DNA from: Adiantum capillus-veneris
Taxonomy: Eukaryota; Streptophyta; Polypodiopsida; Polypodiales; Pteridaceae
Length of the DNA stretch: 64,000 bases
NCBI GenBank assembly: GCA_014529385.2
Contig: CM043969.1
Coordinates: 66,827,176-66,891,175 of the forward strand
Direction: 5' to 3'
Shown here: positions 20,206 to 32,674 of the stretch, piece after piece
Layout: every line of letters begins with the position of its first letter
How positions within the stretch are numbered: position 1 is the first letter of the stretch
Position numbers and translations under genes: made by a program
The notes under the pieces: model-generated
Told to the model about the DNA's origin: nothing
What the model saw: only the letters and a program-made list of their open reading frames with translations
Databases searched by the model: none

Positions 20206-20513
20206 TGTTAACTCTCACGCACATTCCTATCACCTACGACGGACGCTGTATTATTTATTTGGTAGAGTCAGGTACCGGGCTTGTTGGTCCAATAGGAAAA
20301 GGGTAAGAGTGATCCCTGATGAGAGGTGCACTTTAACTGAAACATTCAAGGGATTAGTTGACTAAGCATGGGTGCCCAAGTGTGAATGGGGCGAGCTCAT
20401 ATAAAAGTCAACTAAACCTAAAATTCACTCATTCTCTCATTTGTGCAATTGAAGAGTGCTCTTGCTCCATCTCCATCTTCTTCTTCTTCATCTCCTTGTG
20501 TGTGTGTATATGC

Positions 20514-20585
<72 letters not shown>

Positions 20586-20813
20586 ATTGCGGCGGCACGG
20601 TGGTGGCGAGGCGGTTGAGCGCGGCGTAGTGGCGTCTCCCTCTTCTTTGCGGTGAGGAATCCTCCACGATAGCAAGCGTAGAGCGGTGAGTGACACACCA
20701 TCGCCATCTTTGACCTTACTAGTTTAGGCTTGTTGTGTGCTTGAAGCCATTTGTGACTTGCACACAGTGTATCGGCAAGTTCCTTGCATTGACACGTGCG
20801 ACAAACGCGCACA
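20206..20813 (+). mobile_element. LTR3, 5' LTR of element C
   Basis: TGTTAACTCTC to GCGCACA, 608 bp, paired with 28379-29016. TATA box ATATAAAAG at 20399-20407, GA tract at 20516-20584. Over the first 85 bases I count nine differences from the 3' LTR, eight of them transitions, so the insertion is not recent. Confidence 0.92.
20516..20584. repeat. (GA)n microsatellite in 5' LTR3
   Basis: 69 bp of GA, about 110 bp after the TATA box; the 3' LTR has a longer one at 28687-28779. Confidence 0.97.
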
Positions 20814-20837
20814 TTTTCGGCGCCGCTGCTGGGGAAT
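20814..20837 (+). promoter_or_regulatory. primer binding site of element C
   Basis: CGGCGCCGCTGCTGGGGAAT, three to four bases after the LTR end, resembles the GGCGCCG-type primer sites of elements D and F. Confidence 0.7.
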
Positions 20838-21658
20838 GCCATACACTAAGTTTGAATGGCACTCTATGATTCTTTTGTGGTGTAATTTCAATCGTAGGAA
20901 GGGTAGGGAAGGAAGGTGTGTGTGTTGAGAAGAAGGATTTTGTGTTGCTATTGTGTATTTCTTTGTTAATGAAGTTTTGAAAGGTTACTGTGTTTTCTCT
21001 GTGATAAGGTCTTAGTATTAAGGTTGTTAGTCCTGTGTAATGCAAAGTACGATAAGTAGGAAGTAGATCTGTAGAGCTAATGAAGTGTGTTAGTGTGTAA
21101 TAGTAGGGCATTAGTTGTAAGTAGGTAGGTAGGTAGAGTGTGTGTGTGGTCGCGCGCAGGCCGCGGCGATCTTATCTCAAAAATAAAAAATAAAAATTTT
21201 AAAGGTAGGACCAGGATCAAGAATATCTCTCAGACCCAAGCCCAGACCCAAGCCCAAGCTCACCCTCAGGCTTAGGCCTTAGTCGCCCTTTAAAATTACA
21301 TATTTTAGCCTCACACGTAGCTAAAAATCAACTTTTTTGAGGAGCATCGGAGCTTCAGGTGACCGAATGTTGTGCTATAAAGCACACCACGATCCTCTGA
21401 GTGATACGCTTCGTTTGAGCTATCACACACTTTAATAAAAAAATCGAGCATTAGAAAACATAAAAAACATAAAAAACATAAAAAAAAACTAGTGAAAATA
21501 GACGCCTAAAAAGTAAGCGGTTAACCTTCGAGGTTATTCTCTAACGCTTGTAGGGTGCCAAAGGCACATGCATCTGCTCTCTGGTCGTGTGCTAGAGACG
21601 GGGCAACTAGAGAGAATTTCGACTTACGCGAGTTCTCATTATCCACCTACCTTAGCTT
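20838..21658 (+). other. leader of element C
   Basis: Untranslated stretch between primer site and gag. It includes GTAGGTAGGTAGG-type runs near 21120 and an A-rich part at 21420-21490. No palindromes of the F type and no gene seen. Confidence 0.7.
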
Positions 21659-24111
21659 TTGGGCCCTCGACGGGGACCTAAAGGTAGTACAAACCAAGAC
21701 CCGAACATAGCGGCTGGTGACTCTTCCTCTGACTACGACATCATGCAAGGTTTCCCAATGCCTAATCTTGATAGCTCAAGCCAAAACATGCATGCCATGG
21801 GCCCGCGGTCCGGGTCGAGTGTGCTTAGCCGCTTGAAGGAAACCTTTAGTAGAGCCACTCGCTCCGAACATGGAGCTAATGATGTAAATGAGGGGGGTGG
21901 GGAAGTAAATTCGCCATTCATGACCAGCGTAGACCCTATGCCCTTAGAGAGTGTGCATGTGAATACTCTATTCACTGCACCCTCTGACTCTTCGGAGCTA
22001 TTCTCCTCCGAGGTCATATTACCTGATGGTAGAAGCCTTGTCAAAGTGCAAGAGGTTGAGCGGTATATCCTTGCAGCAAGGGAAAAGGAAATCGAGAGCT
22101 TACACAAGGTCGAGCAACGAAGAGAGTTAAAAGCGAAAGCCCCTCTGTCAATATCCTTGCTAAAAGATCAATCAAGTGCTCCTAACTTAGCAACCGCTAA
22201 GGGCCAACCCCTAGAAAGCAACATTGCATCAAGCTCAAAAGACACCCCTAGCACCTCAATCTAAGATGGAGCGCTCTTAAATGAGAACTGGGAGTACGAA
22301 CTACAATCGAAAACTCTAACCGACCTATACACAGGTCACACCTATCACGTGGGTTGGTTAGATGTCCTACAATCCACAATGGGTGCTACTAGTGTGGAGG
22401 ATCAACAACAAAGAGTTTGTGATGTCATCCATAGGGTCATTGAGTTAGAGAGACAGAACAAGGGGATCAACATGCCTTCAACGGGTCTCATGAGATTCTT
22501 GGATATAGGAAAGGCTAAACAACCGACCTTATCGCAAATGGAGACTCCCTCGGTAAGTCCGATGGATCCTCCATATGTTGTTTCGCAAGGGGTCTCAGTG
22601 CAATCTGAGCCCACAAGTGATAGCTTTCCTTTCTAAGTCTAGCTCATCTTTCCCTTGATGACACCACAGCTACCATGCCTATCCCAATGATGGGCATGCT
22701 GATAAACACGCCATGGACCTCATTTGTTAGTAAAGCACCGCTACATGGTAGCTCAATGCGCTTGCAATAGTACCTACAAGTGTGTACCAATCGTATACAC
22801 CCATGGATCCTCGTACTCATGTAGTTCCTACCCCTCCTATTGTTTCAACAACCTATACTCCCCAACCACAACACCCAAGCTCTTATTTCCATCGGACCAT
22901 ACCGGCTAGCATTAGCATGTCACATCCGATGTCTGCTATGCCTAGGGCCACCCATATGAACTTTGGGCCACCACATGGCACAACATTGTACCAAACGTGG
23001 AAACCAAGGGCTTCCTATGCGCCAAGACCAATGCCAATACCTACTCCACATGTAGTCTCTGGAGTGCCTTCACCCATGGTGCCTGCTCACTTAGGTGACT
23101 TGGCAACATTTGCTCAAGCTATTGGTCGATCTATTGCTGAGAATATGCGTAACACGCCTGATATAAAGCCTAGAAGTAAGGCAGTACAAATAGCCAAGCT
23201 CACACAAAAATTTAGTGGAGACGGGGATGTGAGAAAGTATATCGAAGTGTTTGAACGAATATGTGATTCTCTAGGAGAACACAATGACCTGCATAAGAGT
23301 AATGCTTTAAGCCTAACCTTAAGTGGAAAGGATGGGGATTGGTATAGAACCCTAAGGGTGGAAGAAAAAATGATTTAACCTACTCTTAGGAGACTGTTCT
23401 TGAAAGAATACATACGAGAGGGAGTGCTTTGGGGTGTAGCCTCTCAACTCCAGAAAGCCCAATGAGAGGAAGGAGAGTCGGTGAGAGACTTTATTAGTCG
23501 CTTGAAGCATCTGAATTCTTGTTGTAATCCAAATGAGCGCTTCAATAATAATCAATTGCTTGATAGATTCATTAGGGAATTACAACATGAGGATATCTAC
23601 AATGGCCTAGTCATTAGAGGTATCACCACTTGGGAAGCAGTCACCAACAATGCGATCCAATAGGAGGATAATTTAATGATTCAAGGAGAAAGAGTGTCTG
23701 TTGAGCCTAAATCTATTAGCTCGCAAGCATCGGGGCATCAATTAATGACCCTAAAGCCTATTGCTAAGGAGCCAAAGATATCTGAGATGACTTTAGCAGA
23801 TCTCACCAAGGCTATTCAAGAGAGTCTTAGAGACAATCGTGCTCTGCAAAACAATTATATGTATCCAAGAGGGGAGCAAAAATGGTGCTCAGTATGCTAT
23901 GGACCGCATAGTACCAGTGAATGCCCTACTTTTAGAGTAAAATTCAATGGGAACTGCAATGCCTGTGGGAGGTATGGTCATCAAGCTAAGGATTGCATAG
24001 TATTTAAGTGCACGATGGCCAATAGACCAACCTTAGTATGGATAGACACATCTCAAGTGCCTGCATTGATGCCGGCCCCACCTCTTGAATAAACAGCACA
24101 ACACATGGTCC

Positions 24112-24120
24112 CTAGGGCCC
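24112..24120. repeat. left 9-bp target duplication of MITE M
   Basis: CTAGGGCCC, repeated at 24367-24375. Joining across it keeps the gag frame. Confidence 0.85.
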
Positions 24121-24366
24121 CCGGGGAGGTCACCTAATAAAAATGTAAACTATCACGTGAGTTCAACATAAGGGTATTTAAAGTTCTTGAAACTTACATA
24201 AATATATATACAGAAGGGCATTATTTTTTCAAATTTGAAAAAAACTTACAGATTTTAAAAGAAAAGGGTACATTATATTCTTAACACAATTCACAAGTAA
24301 GGGGTTTTACAAACATGTCTTGAACGCACGTGATATGGTAGTTTTACACATAGTGAACCCCCCGAG
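24121..24366. mobile_element. Mutator-like MITE M (246 bp)
   Basis: Flanked by the direct 9-bp repeat CTAGGGCCC. The ends are imperfect inverted repeats of about 45 bp: the left starts CCGGGGAGGTCAC with ATCACGTGAGTTCAA further in. The complement of the right end reads CTCGGGGGGTTCAC with ATCACGTGCGTTCAA. A 9-bp duplication is the mark of Mutator-like transposition. There is no coding capacity and the interior is AT-rich. Without it the gag frame runs on directly (HMVPRAQNVVQTT), which supports the borders. Confidence 0.82.
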
Positions 24367-26599
24367 CTAGGGCCCAAAATGTTGTTCAAACAACACCCTT
24401 ACCACCTCCAGTGCTAGGACCGCAACCACCACATCCGAGAATCACTTCTGTGAATCAAGTGGGTTGTGAGTCATCTATTGCTTGTTTGGAAGGATGTGAG
24501 GAAGATACAGATTCTAATATTGCCTATGGGATGGATGTGCTTGAAGAAAGTCCACAATACTACATGGAGGACTATTGGGGACAAGTCAAACCCGTATATC
24601 AAGTAGCTTCTCTTGCGACAAGAGGCCAAAATATCAATTACAATGCTAAGAGACCACCTCTTCAATGCTATGAGTGTGGAGGTCCACATCGTGTAGCCAA
24701 GTGTCCTATTAGGCTACAAAAGAACGCCACACTAATGCAAACCAATCAAGCGAGCACGTCTACAATTCCGATACTCATGTGTAATCAATGTGGCATAGAT
24801 CATTTGATTGCCCAATGTCCAAATAATCCAAATGCACTGAAGATAATGCCATTAAACTTGATCGAAGTTACCAAGAACCATCACAAAGTACACCTGTGGT
24901 ACCACTAAACATACTCACACGATCGATGCTCCAAAAACAAAATTATATTCTTGAGGAAAGAGACACGACATCAATTGCCCAATCTCAAAAAAGGAAGAAA
25001 ACATGAAGTAAGAGATCGCAAAAAGCAGCGAAGTCAGACCCCAACTCAAAGACCAACATAGGGACTGGTGATGACCCCGTATATATGAACGATGCTGAGG
25101 AGGATTCTGATTTAGGTGAAACCATGGAGACCAAAACGACCACTAAGATAGAAACCAACAAGAAAGATCTTCATGAGCCACAATGGCCAGGATCCGAGAA
25201 GAAGATAGGAACTTATCCAAACCCTACAGAGGAGATTGAGCGAATCAAGAAATTAAGGAGTTTGGTAGAAGATACCCAAAGGGATCTAGAACCAGCACCT
25301 AGGCAGATCCAGATTACAGACACCATGTTCCCTACGGAACAACAATCTCACCAAGTTCATAGACCCTTAGCCATACCTAGTGTCATCCAAGAAGAAAGTG
25401 ACTTAGAGTCATGGGAAAGTGGGCATACTCACTTCTTGATGGAAAGAATATTTATAGAGGGACTACCTGATCCTATCGAAGAAATGGAGATCCCATCTTC
25501 CACACGTCAAGGGACTGAAGCCCAAAAAGTTCCGTTAAACATTGCCAAATTGATGGATTTCATGTCTTCAGAAGTTAGAACCACCATCATGTCCAAACTA
25601 TATGAAGACCTTGAGCTAGTCTCAGCTCTTCGAGCCTTCCTCAATGGAGAACTAAAGTTTGGGCTACCACAATTTGCACAGATGGATGGAGCTGGGGAGA
25701 TGCCAATAGAGGAGAAACACTTAGATCCACAACCCAACCTAAATGAGAACCTTGTTATAGAAATACCTGTTAACAAGTTGGGACAATACTTTGAGGGTGA
25801 TGAATCCAATGGGACCATACCAGTTCACTCAGCCCCATTGCAGTATTGTTACACGTGTAAAGCAGACACTGATGTTGGGGAAGATTATCCTTATATGGAT
25901 GTATTACCTGGGATGACTGAGTCGGACAATGTGGATTGGGTCCACCTAGCAGCAACCATAGACACTTGGGGAAACAGGAGGAGGACCTGGGTAGCACCTG
26001 AGGGGGATGAAATGCCACCACTTGTACCCTTAAATATGCTAGAAGCAATGCATATAGCTTCTGACAAGACTCATCCTCATATAACAAAGAAAACATACAA
26101 GTGGGTCCCTGAAGCCTCTCTAGCGACCATATCTAGTGCTAAAAAACAGAAGCCTTGTAAGAAACGTCCCACTCGCCCCAAGAAATGTAAGGAAACGTGG
26201 CGGTGGATTCCCAAAAAACTGTTGGAAGCCCAAGGCTACTATCAAGGAAATGATCAAATCTGGGTGCCAAAACATAGATTGTGTTCTTACCTGTCACCTG
26301 ACCCATGTGCGCCCAATCTTGTAGCTCCAAAACAAATTGACAATCGTGGAAAGAAAAAAATCACAGAATGCTACACACTCGCTCTAGAGCTAGTTTGGGT
26401 ACCGAAGAAAGAACGATTTGTTCCACCTAGCTCAGGAAGGGGGGAGTCCCATGAAGCTTCTAGCTCCTCATGTAATGCATCCATAGAGGTAAAAGCTTCT
26501 CCACAGCCTCCACCTACAGTAGTGGGCCTCCATGAAGCTACAAAAGAATCCACACCTCCCAATGTTCAAGAATCACCTGATGAACCACTTCAAGTTTGA

Positions 26600-28364
26600 T
26601 CCTAGGAGAGTACCTTACCACCCTTGCAACTCAATGAGGCACCTAAGGTAATAGAAAACTACTCACAAAAATCCTCACCTATTACTAGCTGGAAAAAATG
26701 GTTTCAATGGGTGACAAGCACATTTCAAACGGTATGATCTACCCAAGGAAGGGGGGAGTGTTTGCTGACATCCATCATTCACTTTCTTCCCTCTCAAGCT
26801 TCCTCCCTGAGCTCTTAATCTCCAATCTTAGGGAATGTATATATGAAGGCTTATACTCACAAAAAAAAATAATAATAAAGAGCAAGAGCAATTAGCAAAT
26901 GAGTGTGCACAATAAAAGTCAAAACATTGACCCAGGCCTACACATTCACATCCAGTACACTGAAAAGAAACCTATGTCATCAAACACCTTTGACCCTCAT
27001 CACTCGTGATGGAGGGTAGGTAGGATTATGACAATAGGAGTGTTTTTGTTTTAGAGTTGAGTGATTAGCAAAGTACTTTCTTCCCACTGATATGCCTCCT
27101 AGAGGTATTGTTTGTGTTTCATAGTGTGTACAAAAACAATTGCTGTGGTTAGGATTTGGACCTTCATGGAATCTTTCTCTCATCCACTTTTCAAATCAAG
27201 CACGATCATCAACACAAACAGGTGTTTCTTGTCCATCAGCAGTGCCCCTTATCTTTTTGCATCCATGTTTGTCTGATTTAATTGTGATTGGTAGCATAAT
27301 ATTCAGTGCATTTGCTTAGTATCAAACATTAAATTCAATGTAATTTTTTTGTCATAATCACTTGTCTAGGTTTAAAAATCAAGCAGTTTGACTAAGCTAG
27401 TTTGACCAAGCTAAGTGTTAGAGATCTTCTCTTAATACCAGGGGAAATGCCTTCCTAATAATCAATGGCTACTTAGGTTCTTAATCCAATTTAGGCAGCA
27501 TTGTGTGAAATGTACTAGGGCTTTCTAGTGGGCTTAGTCCGTATTGACCTTTAGCTTAATTATTATAAAGGGAGTTTACTAGTGTGATGAGCCTGGGGAG
27601 GTAACAGTGTTATATGACCCCCCAAAGTTACAAAATTAAAATGTTGAAAACAAAATAAAAAATAAAAAATCAAAGTGCCACAATGTAAAATCTTAAGCTA
27701 GAAGAGGAATCCCTACTTGATTTTGTACTCCACTCACATGTATCGCCTATGGTACTAGAGCCCTAGAGGTTCCCAGTGTGGGCGCTTTTCCTTGAAAAGA
27801 AAAAAACGCAAGGCATACAAAATAAGCACACACACCAAAATTGAATCACTGTGAAAAGACTTTGGGGACTCAAAGAAAAGTAAAGTCAGGTGATGATTTC
27901 ATGAGAATTCCTTTTATTGTAGCTTAACTACAAGGTCTTCTAGGTATAGCCTCTAGTCAGCCCTCAAACATGAAATACTTGGCTCTCACGATTAAACAAC
28001 TTAATTGACTAGAGAAAATTAAGAAGCTTGCCCATGGTATTAATAGTTGATCTTTAGTGCCTTTCGATCGTTAAATTAGCGACCCCAGACTTGTTTAATT
28101 TTTTACCTTTACAACTTTTTATGCGTTTGATTATATTTCAATTTAATGTTTATTGCTGAGACAAATGGTTTAGAATTATGCTACCAATCAATTTGTCTGC
28201 CTAAAACTGCATATGCTTTTTAATTGTACATGAGAATGCAATTACTGTACCAATGTTGTTTGATTTTGCAGTGACTGAAGAAGGCTAAGGACATTCATCT
28301 CAAATGCTCTTCCACCTCAACGAACGAGCTTCAACTTAATAGCTTCCGAGGACGGAATCTACAT
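26600..28364 (+). other. non-coding 3' half of element C
   Basis: 1.8 kb without a credible gene. A polypurine-like AAGGAAGGGGGGAG is at 26740-26753, and another (AGGAAGGGGGGAG) is inside the gag frame near 26435. The rest is AT-rich, with A-runs near 27650 and 27790. Confidence 0.7.
26740..26753 (+). promoter_or_regulatory. internal polypurine tract of element C
   Basis: AAGGAAGGGGGGAG followed by TGTTTGC, 1.6 kb ahead of the terminal tract at 28366-28378. It has the same core AGGAAGGGGGG as every LTR-proximal tract in the window. Confidence 0.6.
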
Positions 28365-28365
28365 C

Positions 28366-28378
28366 AGGAAGGGGGGCA
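28366..28378 (+). promoter_or_regulatory. terminal polypurine tract of element C
   Basis: AGGAAGGGGGGCA directly before TGTTAACCC of the 3' LTR. Confidence 0.85.
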
Positions 28379-28682
28379 TGTTAACCCTCATGCACATTCC
28401 TATCACCTACGACAGACACCGTATTATTTATTGGGTAGAGTCAAGTACCGAGCTTGTCGGTCCAATAGGAAAAGGGTAAGAGTGATCACCGATGTGAGGC
28501 GCACTTTAACTGGAACATTCAAGGGATTAGTTGGCTAAGCATGGGCCCCCAAGTGTGAATGGGGCGAGCTCATATAAAAGTCAACTAAATCTAAAATTCA
28601 CTCATTCTCTCATTTGTGCAATTGAAGAGTGCTCTTGCTCCATCTCCATCTTCTTCTTCTTCATCTCCTTGTGTGTGTGTGT

Positions 28683-28781
<99 letters not shown>

Positions 28782-29016
28782 ACCGAGCATTGCGGCGGCA
28801 CAAAGGCGGCGAGGCGGTTGAGCGCGGCGTAGCGACGTCTCCCTCTTCTTCGCGGCGAGGAATCCTCCACGATAGCAAGCGTAGAGCGGTGAGTGACACA
28901 CCATCGCCATCTTTGAGCTTACTAGTTTAGGCTTGTTGTGTGCTTGGAGCCATTTGTGGCTCGCACACAGTGTATTGGCAAGTTCCTTGCATTGACACAT
29001 GCGACATACGCACACA
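28379..29016 (+). mobile_element. LTR3, 3' LTR of element C
   Basis: TGTTAACCCTC to ACGCACACA, 638 bp; the extra length over the 5' copy comes mainly from the GA tract (28687-28779). TATA box at 28572-28580. Followed by TCCAC and the resumed ORFX. Confidence 0.92.
28687..28779. repeat. (GA)n microsatellite in 3' LTR3
   Basis: 93 bp of pure GA. Confidence 0.97.
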
Positions 29017-31735
29017 TCCACAGATCCAAAAGAGTTGTAAGACTAGTGGCAGGACCTTCTACGAGGCCAAACTCAGTAGTCAAACAGACAAGGCAAAGTG
29101 CACCTCTAAGGGATTCTGACAGCGAGAAAACCGAGTTAGATGCTCGGAGTAGCCAGGAAGAGGGGTCCCACCCAAGAGATACTCCTTCTGAGTACCAATC
29201 TTCGGAGGAGGAGCATGATAGCCCATACACACTGGGATATACCCGGTTGAAGAAAAAGGCTGCACATTTGGCAGAAGCTATCCACATTACTCATGCCAGG
29301 AGGACAATGGAAGAGGCTCATGCATTGAGGGAAAAGCTCCGCCAACAAAAGAAAGATTAGCATCAAACCCAAGAAACAGAAGTGGATGATGAGAAAGAAG
29401 ACAATGAAGTCGAGAATACGCCGCTGATACGTAGGCAAAAAAAGGCTTTGGAAAGGATCAGGGAACAAAAGAGGAAGAAGCTGAAGAAAAACGAGAAATT
29501 GCCAACGCCATGCGGCAGCGCATTCAGAATGACCTCAAGCGAAAGATGGAGCAAAGGCAGCAGGAAGAATCAAAGAAGCCAGGTGTCGATGATCTAGAAT
29601 CATTTGACGAATCTGGTAAGAGTAAAAAAGAGGAAAGTCACTCGCAAGGAGAGGAACAACGTGACACACAGAACCAACAAGGTCAAGACCTTGGTTCTCC
29701 CAAGGATGCCGAGACACTTTTATAGACGTCAAAAAAAGAGAAAGGAGAAAGTGCAGGACTGTCAGAGCAAGGGGTCGAAGGAAAGCAGATGGAACAGTAA
29801 ACGGATCAAAAAATAGAGTCACAAACAAAGCTTGCCACAACCTCTGATGCCTTAACAGATTTGAAACAAAGAGAAAAGCAAGCTGAGGTGGCTGAGCAAT
29901 TGGATCAGAGCCAAAAAGACCAGATAGGCCAAGATTGCCACGCACACAAGCGTCCATGAAAGTAGGAGCGGAGATAGTTAAGTCATTTGACATTGAAGAT
30001 CACTTAGAGCAGATCAAACTGCAGAACTGCAGTTCCAATGTCAAAGGGCTCTTTACAACCTAAGGGAGCTAGAGTTAGAAGACAATAAAAAAGAAGCATC
30101 TAGAGCAGCAGCAGAATCCTTGCAGTTAAAGCAACAAATTGAAGCATTAAAGAACGAACAAATCCAGGTACCGAAGCATTAAAGAACGAACAAATCCAGG
30201 TACAATTGGAGTTGCAAAGAGAACGAGAGATGGCAACGTACTATTACAAAGAAGTGCAACAATTGAACAAGGCGAGCTCCACATTGCAGATTGAACAGCA
30301 ACGCCTCGAGGAGGAGCTAACCAGAGAAAAGGAACAAAATGAGAAGCTACAAGGCTCGTATGCAGTGGTTAGCAGGTCTCTAACTCAGCTCTGGGCCATA
30401 CAGGAGACAACCTCCTCTTCAACGATGACTGCAGGATCTACTTCCTTGACCCAGGTAATCAAAGAGTTGAAAGAGGCCCTAAAACAAGAGAAATATGACA
30501 GACAGATCATGACGGCAGGTCATAGGGCCCTACAACAGGCGAAGGATGAGAAAATCAACGACTTAAAGAGGCAACTAGCGGAGGAAAGAGGGGCATTAGC
30601 AGCTCTGAAAGCCAATCAAACAAAGTATCAGCAGGACCCAGGGGAATTTGAGGAGGGAGAAGGATTCGGATAATCAGCGTTTGAAACTCATCAAACAGAG
30701 ATGCCCATTACAAGCATTGGAAAAGGCACGCAAGAATCTGCAGATCTAGCCACAACATCCACCTCGGAGTCGGCAAAAGATGAAATTTAGCACTGGATCT
30801 CAAAAGTAAGGGACCCTTCACACAAGGCGTATATGAAATATGAATTGAAAGTGCTAGAATTGGCTACCCTCCTCATGATCACTCCAGATGAGGTAGCAAA
30901 AATCATGGGCACGAGATGATTGCACTACCATTGATGCGGCAAGAAGTTCGATTATGGCAGCAAAAGATGCTCCCTGAACTTGAACCAAACAGCAGAGGGG
31001 ACTACAGAGAGGTTCCGATTACGGCCCTTCAGATTCAAGCCATCCTCGACAATCAGCCACTTTGGCAAAAAAAAATGGTTCGATCAGCGTCCAACTGATG
31101 AAACATATTACAAGAACGCCCCCCAGCATCTCATGATCGACCCCACTTACTGTCCCATCAACAGACGGTGGTCCTGGGACAACTTTTATAGTTGGCAAAG
31201 CAAAAGACCGGCAGTGTTGAACTACCTCGCAATCACAAAACCGCTAAATAACAACCCCCCATCCGAGCAATACATGTTGCAAACTCTAAAAGGAGTAATC
31301 AATATGATGAAAGAGATCCCAGATCTCGCTTGTCAGATGCTTGTAAAGATTGCCAAAATGCTCATCACATGCATTACAGCTTTCAGAGACATTGAAGCAG
31401 CAGAGCATCCCTGAAAAGTTTTTATTGAGGGTACGTGGGGTATTTGTTGGAATATGAAGACAAAAATCCCCAGCAGAAATGTTATCATGGGATTATATGC
31501 AAGAGTCACGTTTCTGCCCTCTCATTACATGCAAACCTTCAAAGAAGCTTTCATGACAGGTTTCTTCAAAGTGAACTCTTCCATATTCAATCCAATGACA
31601 AAAGATCTGCCGGCCCGCCACATCGCCTACCAAAGTATCATCAGCACTAATACCTTCACAGAGCTGGCAACCAAAATTGAAGCAAGAGCTGAGAAATTCA
31701 GAAATCTCACTGCAAGGCTCAAAAGAAGACAGTAA
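29017..31735 (+). pseudogene. ORFX, middle and C-terminal part (F)
   Basis: Resumes after element C. A Ser/Glu-rich acidic part (29040-29340) and a Lys/Arg/Glu helix (29390-29730) lead to a long coiled coil (30206-30673, with VQQLNKASSTLQIEQQRLEE-type heptads). A C-terminal domain follows at 30916-31735, with WSWDNFYSWQSKRPAVLNYL, then FLPSHYMQTFKEAF and IFNPMTKDLPARHIAYQS. Several frameshifts break it. No signal peptide, membrane segment or enzyme motif is visible. Element A has the same C-terminus and H the same general build. A structural or nucleic-acid-binding role is a guess. Confidence 0.7.
30141..30204 (+). repeat. 32-bp tandem duplication in ORFX coiled coil
   Basis: GAAGCATTAAAGAACGAACA starts both copies (30141 and 30173); the 32-bp length shifts the frame. 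Confidence 0.95.
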
Positions 31736-31780
31736 AGTAAACTCACTCAGAGACAGCTTGCACGAGGACGTGCAATGAAA

Positions 31781-31793
31781 AGGAAGGGGGGAA
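31781..31793 (+). promoter_or_regulatory. terminal polypurine tract of element F
   Basis: AGGAAGGGGGGAA directly before TGTTTGGTGG. Confidence 0.88.
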
Positions 31794-32674
31794 TGTTTGG
31801 TGGATACAGACATATGCACACCAAACCCTGTGGACACTCTATTTTTTTTGAAAAAACCATGTAATTCAGCCTAAGATGAGTTGTAATCATGATGTAATTA
31901 GACAATACCCTCTTTATTTCTCTAAGTCTACACCCTTGTAAGAGGCCGGATGGCCATGGGAAAGCCCCCTAACTTTTAAAGTCAAAACCCTTAGTTTTGA
32001 GAAAAGAAGTATCATTAGCTGGAGGAAGTAAAAAACGTGCACTGTGGAGACTTCTTGTGACTACAACTTGTAATCTTCTTTTCTACTGAACTGGTAATCA
32101 GAATTCTATTCCGAATAGGACATTGCGTTCCTTGTCTCTTGCTCTACAATCTAAGTGTAATCATTTCCAATTTTGCTGTGGTTCGTGACGTATTGTTTGT
32201 GAGCTAAATGCATTGATTTGGGGGTTAAAATGGTTGTTTTTTGATGTTTTGACCATGGATAAGTGTTTCTATGCTTAAGGAAGATCTTTCCAAGTACTTC
32301 TGTTTCAGTTTTCTGCTCATTTTTTGTGATGGATTGTGATTTATGTACCATCCCAGATGGTGACAGAACTTGGTAGGATTGAGCCCATAAGTGCTGTGAT
32401 ACCTCTCCTTAAGTTTCGTGGCATTCCGGATTTGTTTGGATACCGAAAAGGCGTGATGGCATTAAGTGGTGAGATTGGATGTATACTGATTGTCTGACTA
32501 AGAAGTGGTTGATTTGCTTTTGTCGTAGAACGAGTAGCCCTTAAGTTCACTTTGGTGAGATTGACACTCTCATTAAGCCTCCGTGCCTCATCCCGAGTCG
32601 CTTCCTTGCATATTGACATTATGTTAGTACAAAAGAGCTATGCTGCAGACGTCCGTTGCAACGACCCGCTAACA
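31794..32674 (+). mobile_element. LTR1, 3' LTR of element F
   Basis: TGTTTGGTGG to CCCGCTAACA, 881 bp, paired with 5973-6863. Followed by GTAGC (32675-32679), the right target duplication, and then the minus-strand integrase of D. Confidence 0.94.

Larger units (their letters stand above)
21659..26599 (+). pseudogene. gag: gag-type polyprotein of element C (no pol)
   Basis: Broken into frames 21659-22264, 22349-22636, 22782-23378, 23481-23663, 23676-24092, 24411-24908 and 25085-26599, with MITE M between the fifth and sixth. Capsid-like wording is at 23190-23660 (KPRSKAVQIAKLTQKFSGDG, then ESVRDFISRLKHLNS). Zinc knuckles: CSVCYGPHSTSEC, CNACGRYGHQAKDC, CYECGGPHRVAKC and CNQCGIDHLIAQC. The last frame (504 residues) is acidic then basic, without a recognised domain. 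No protease, RT, RNase H or integrase is present, so C must have moved with enzymes from another element. Confidence 0.8.

Noticed and set aside
19320-31735. ORFX as a retroviral envelope gene
   Set aside because: Its position after pol is suggestive, but there is no signal peptide, no membrane segment, and a coiled-coil, highly charged composition.
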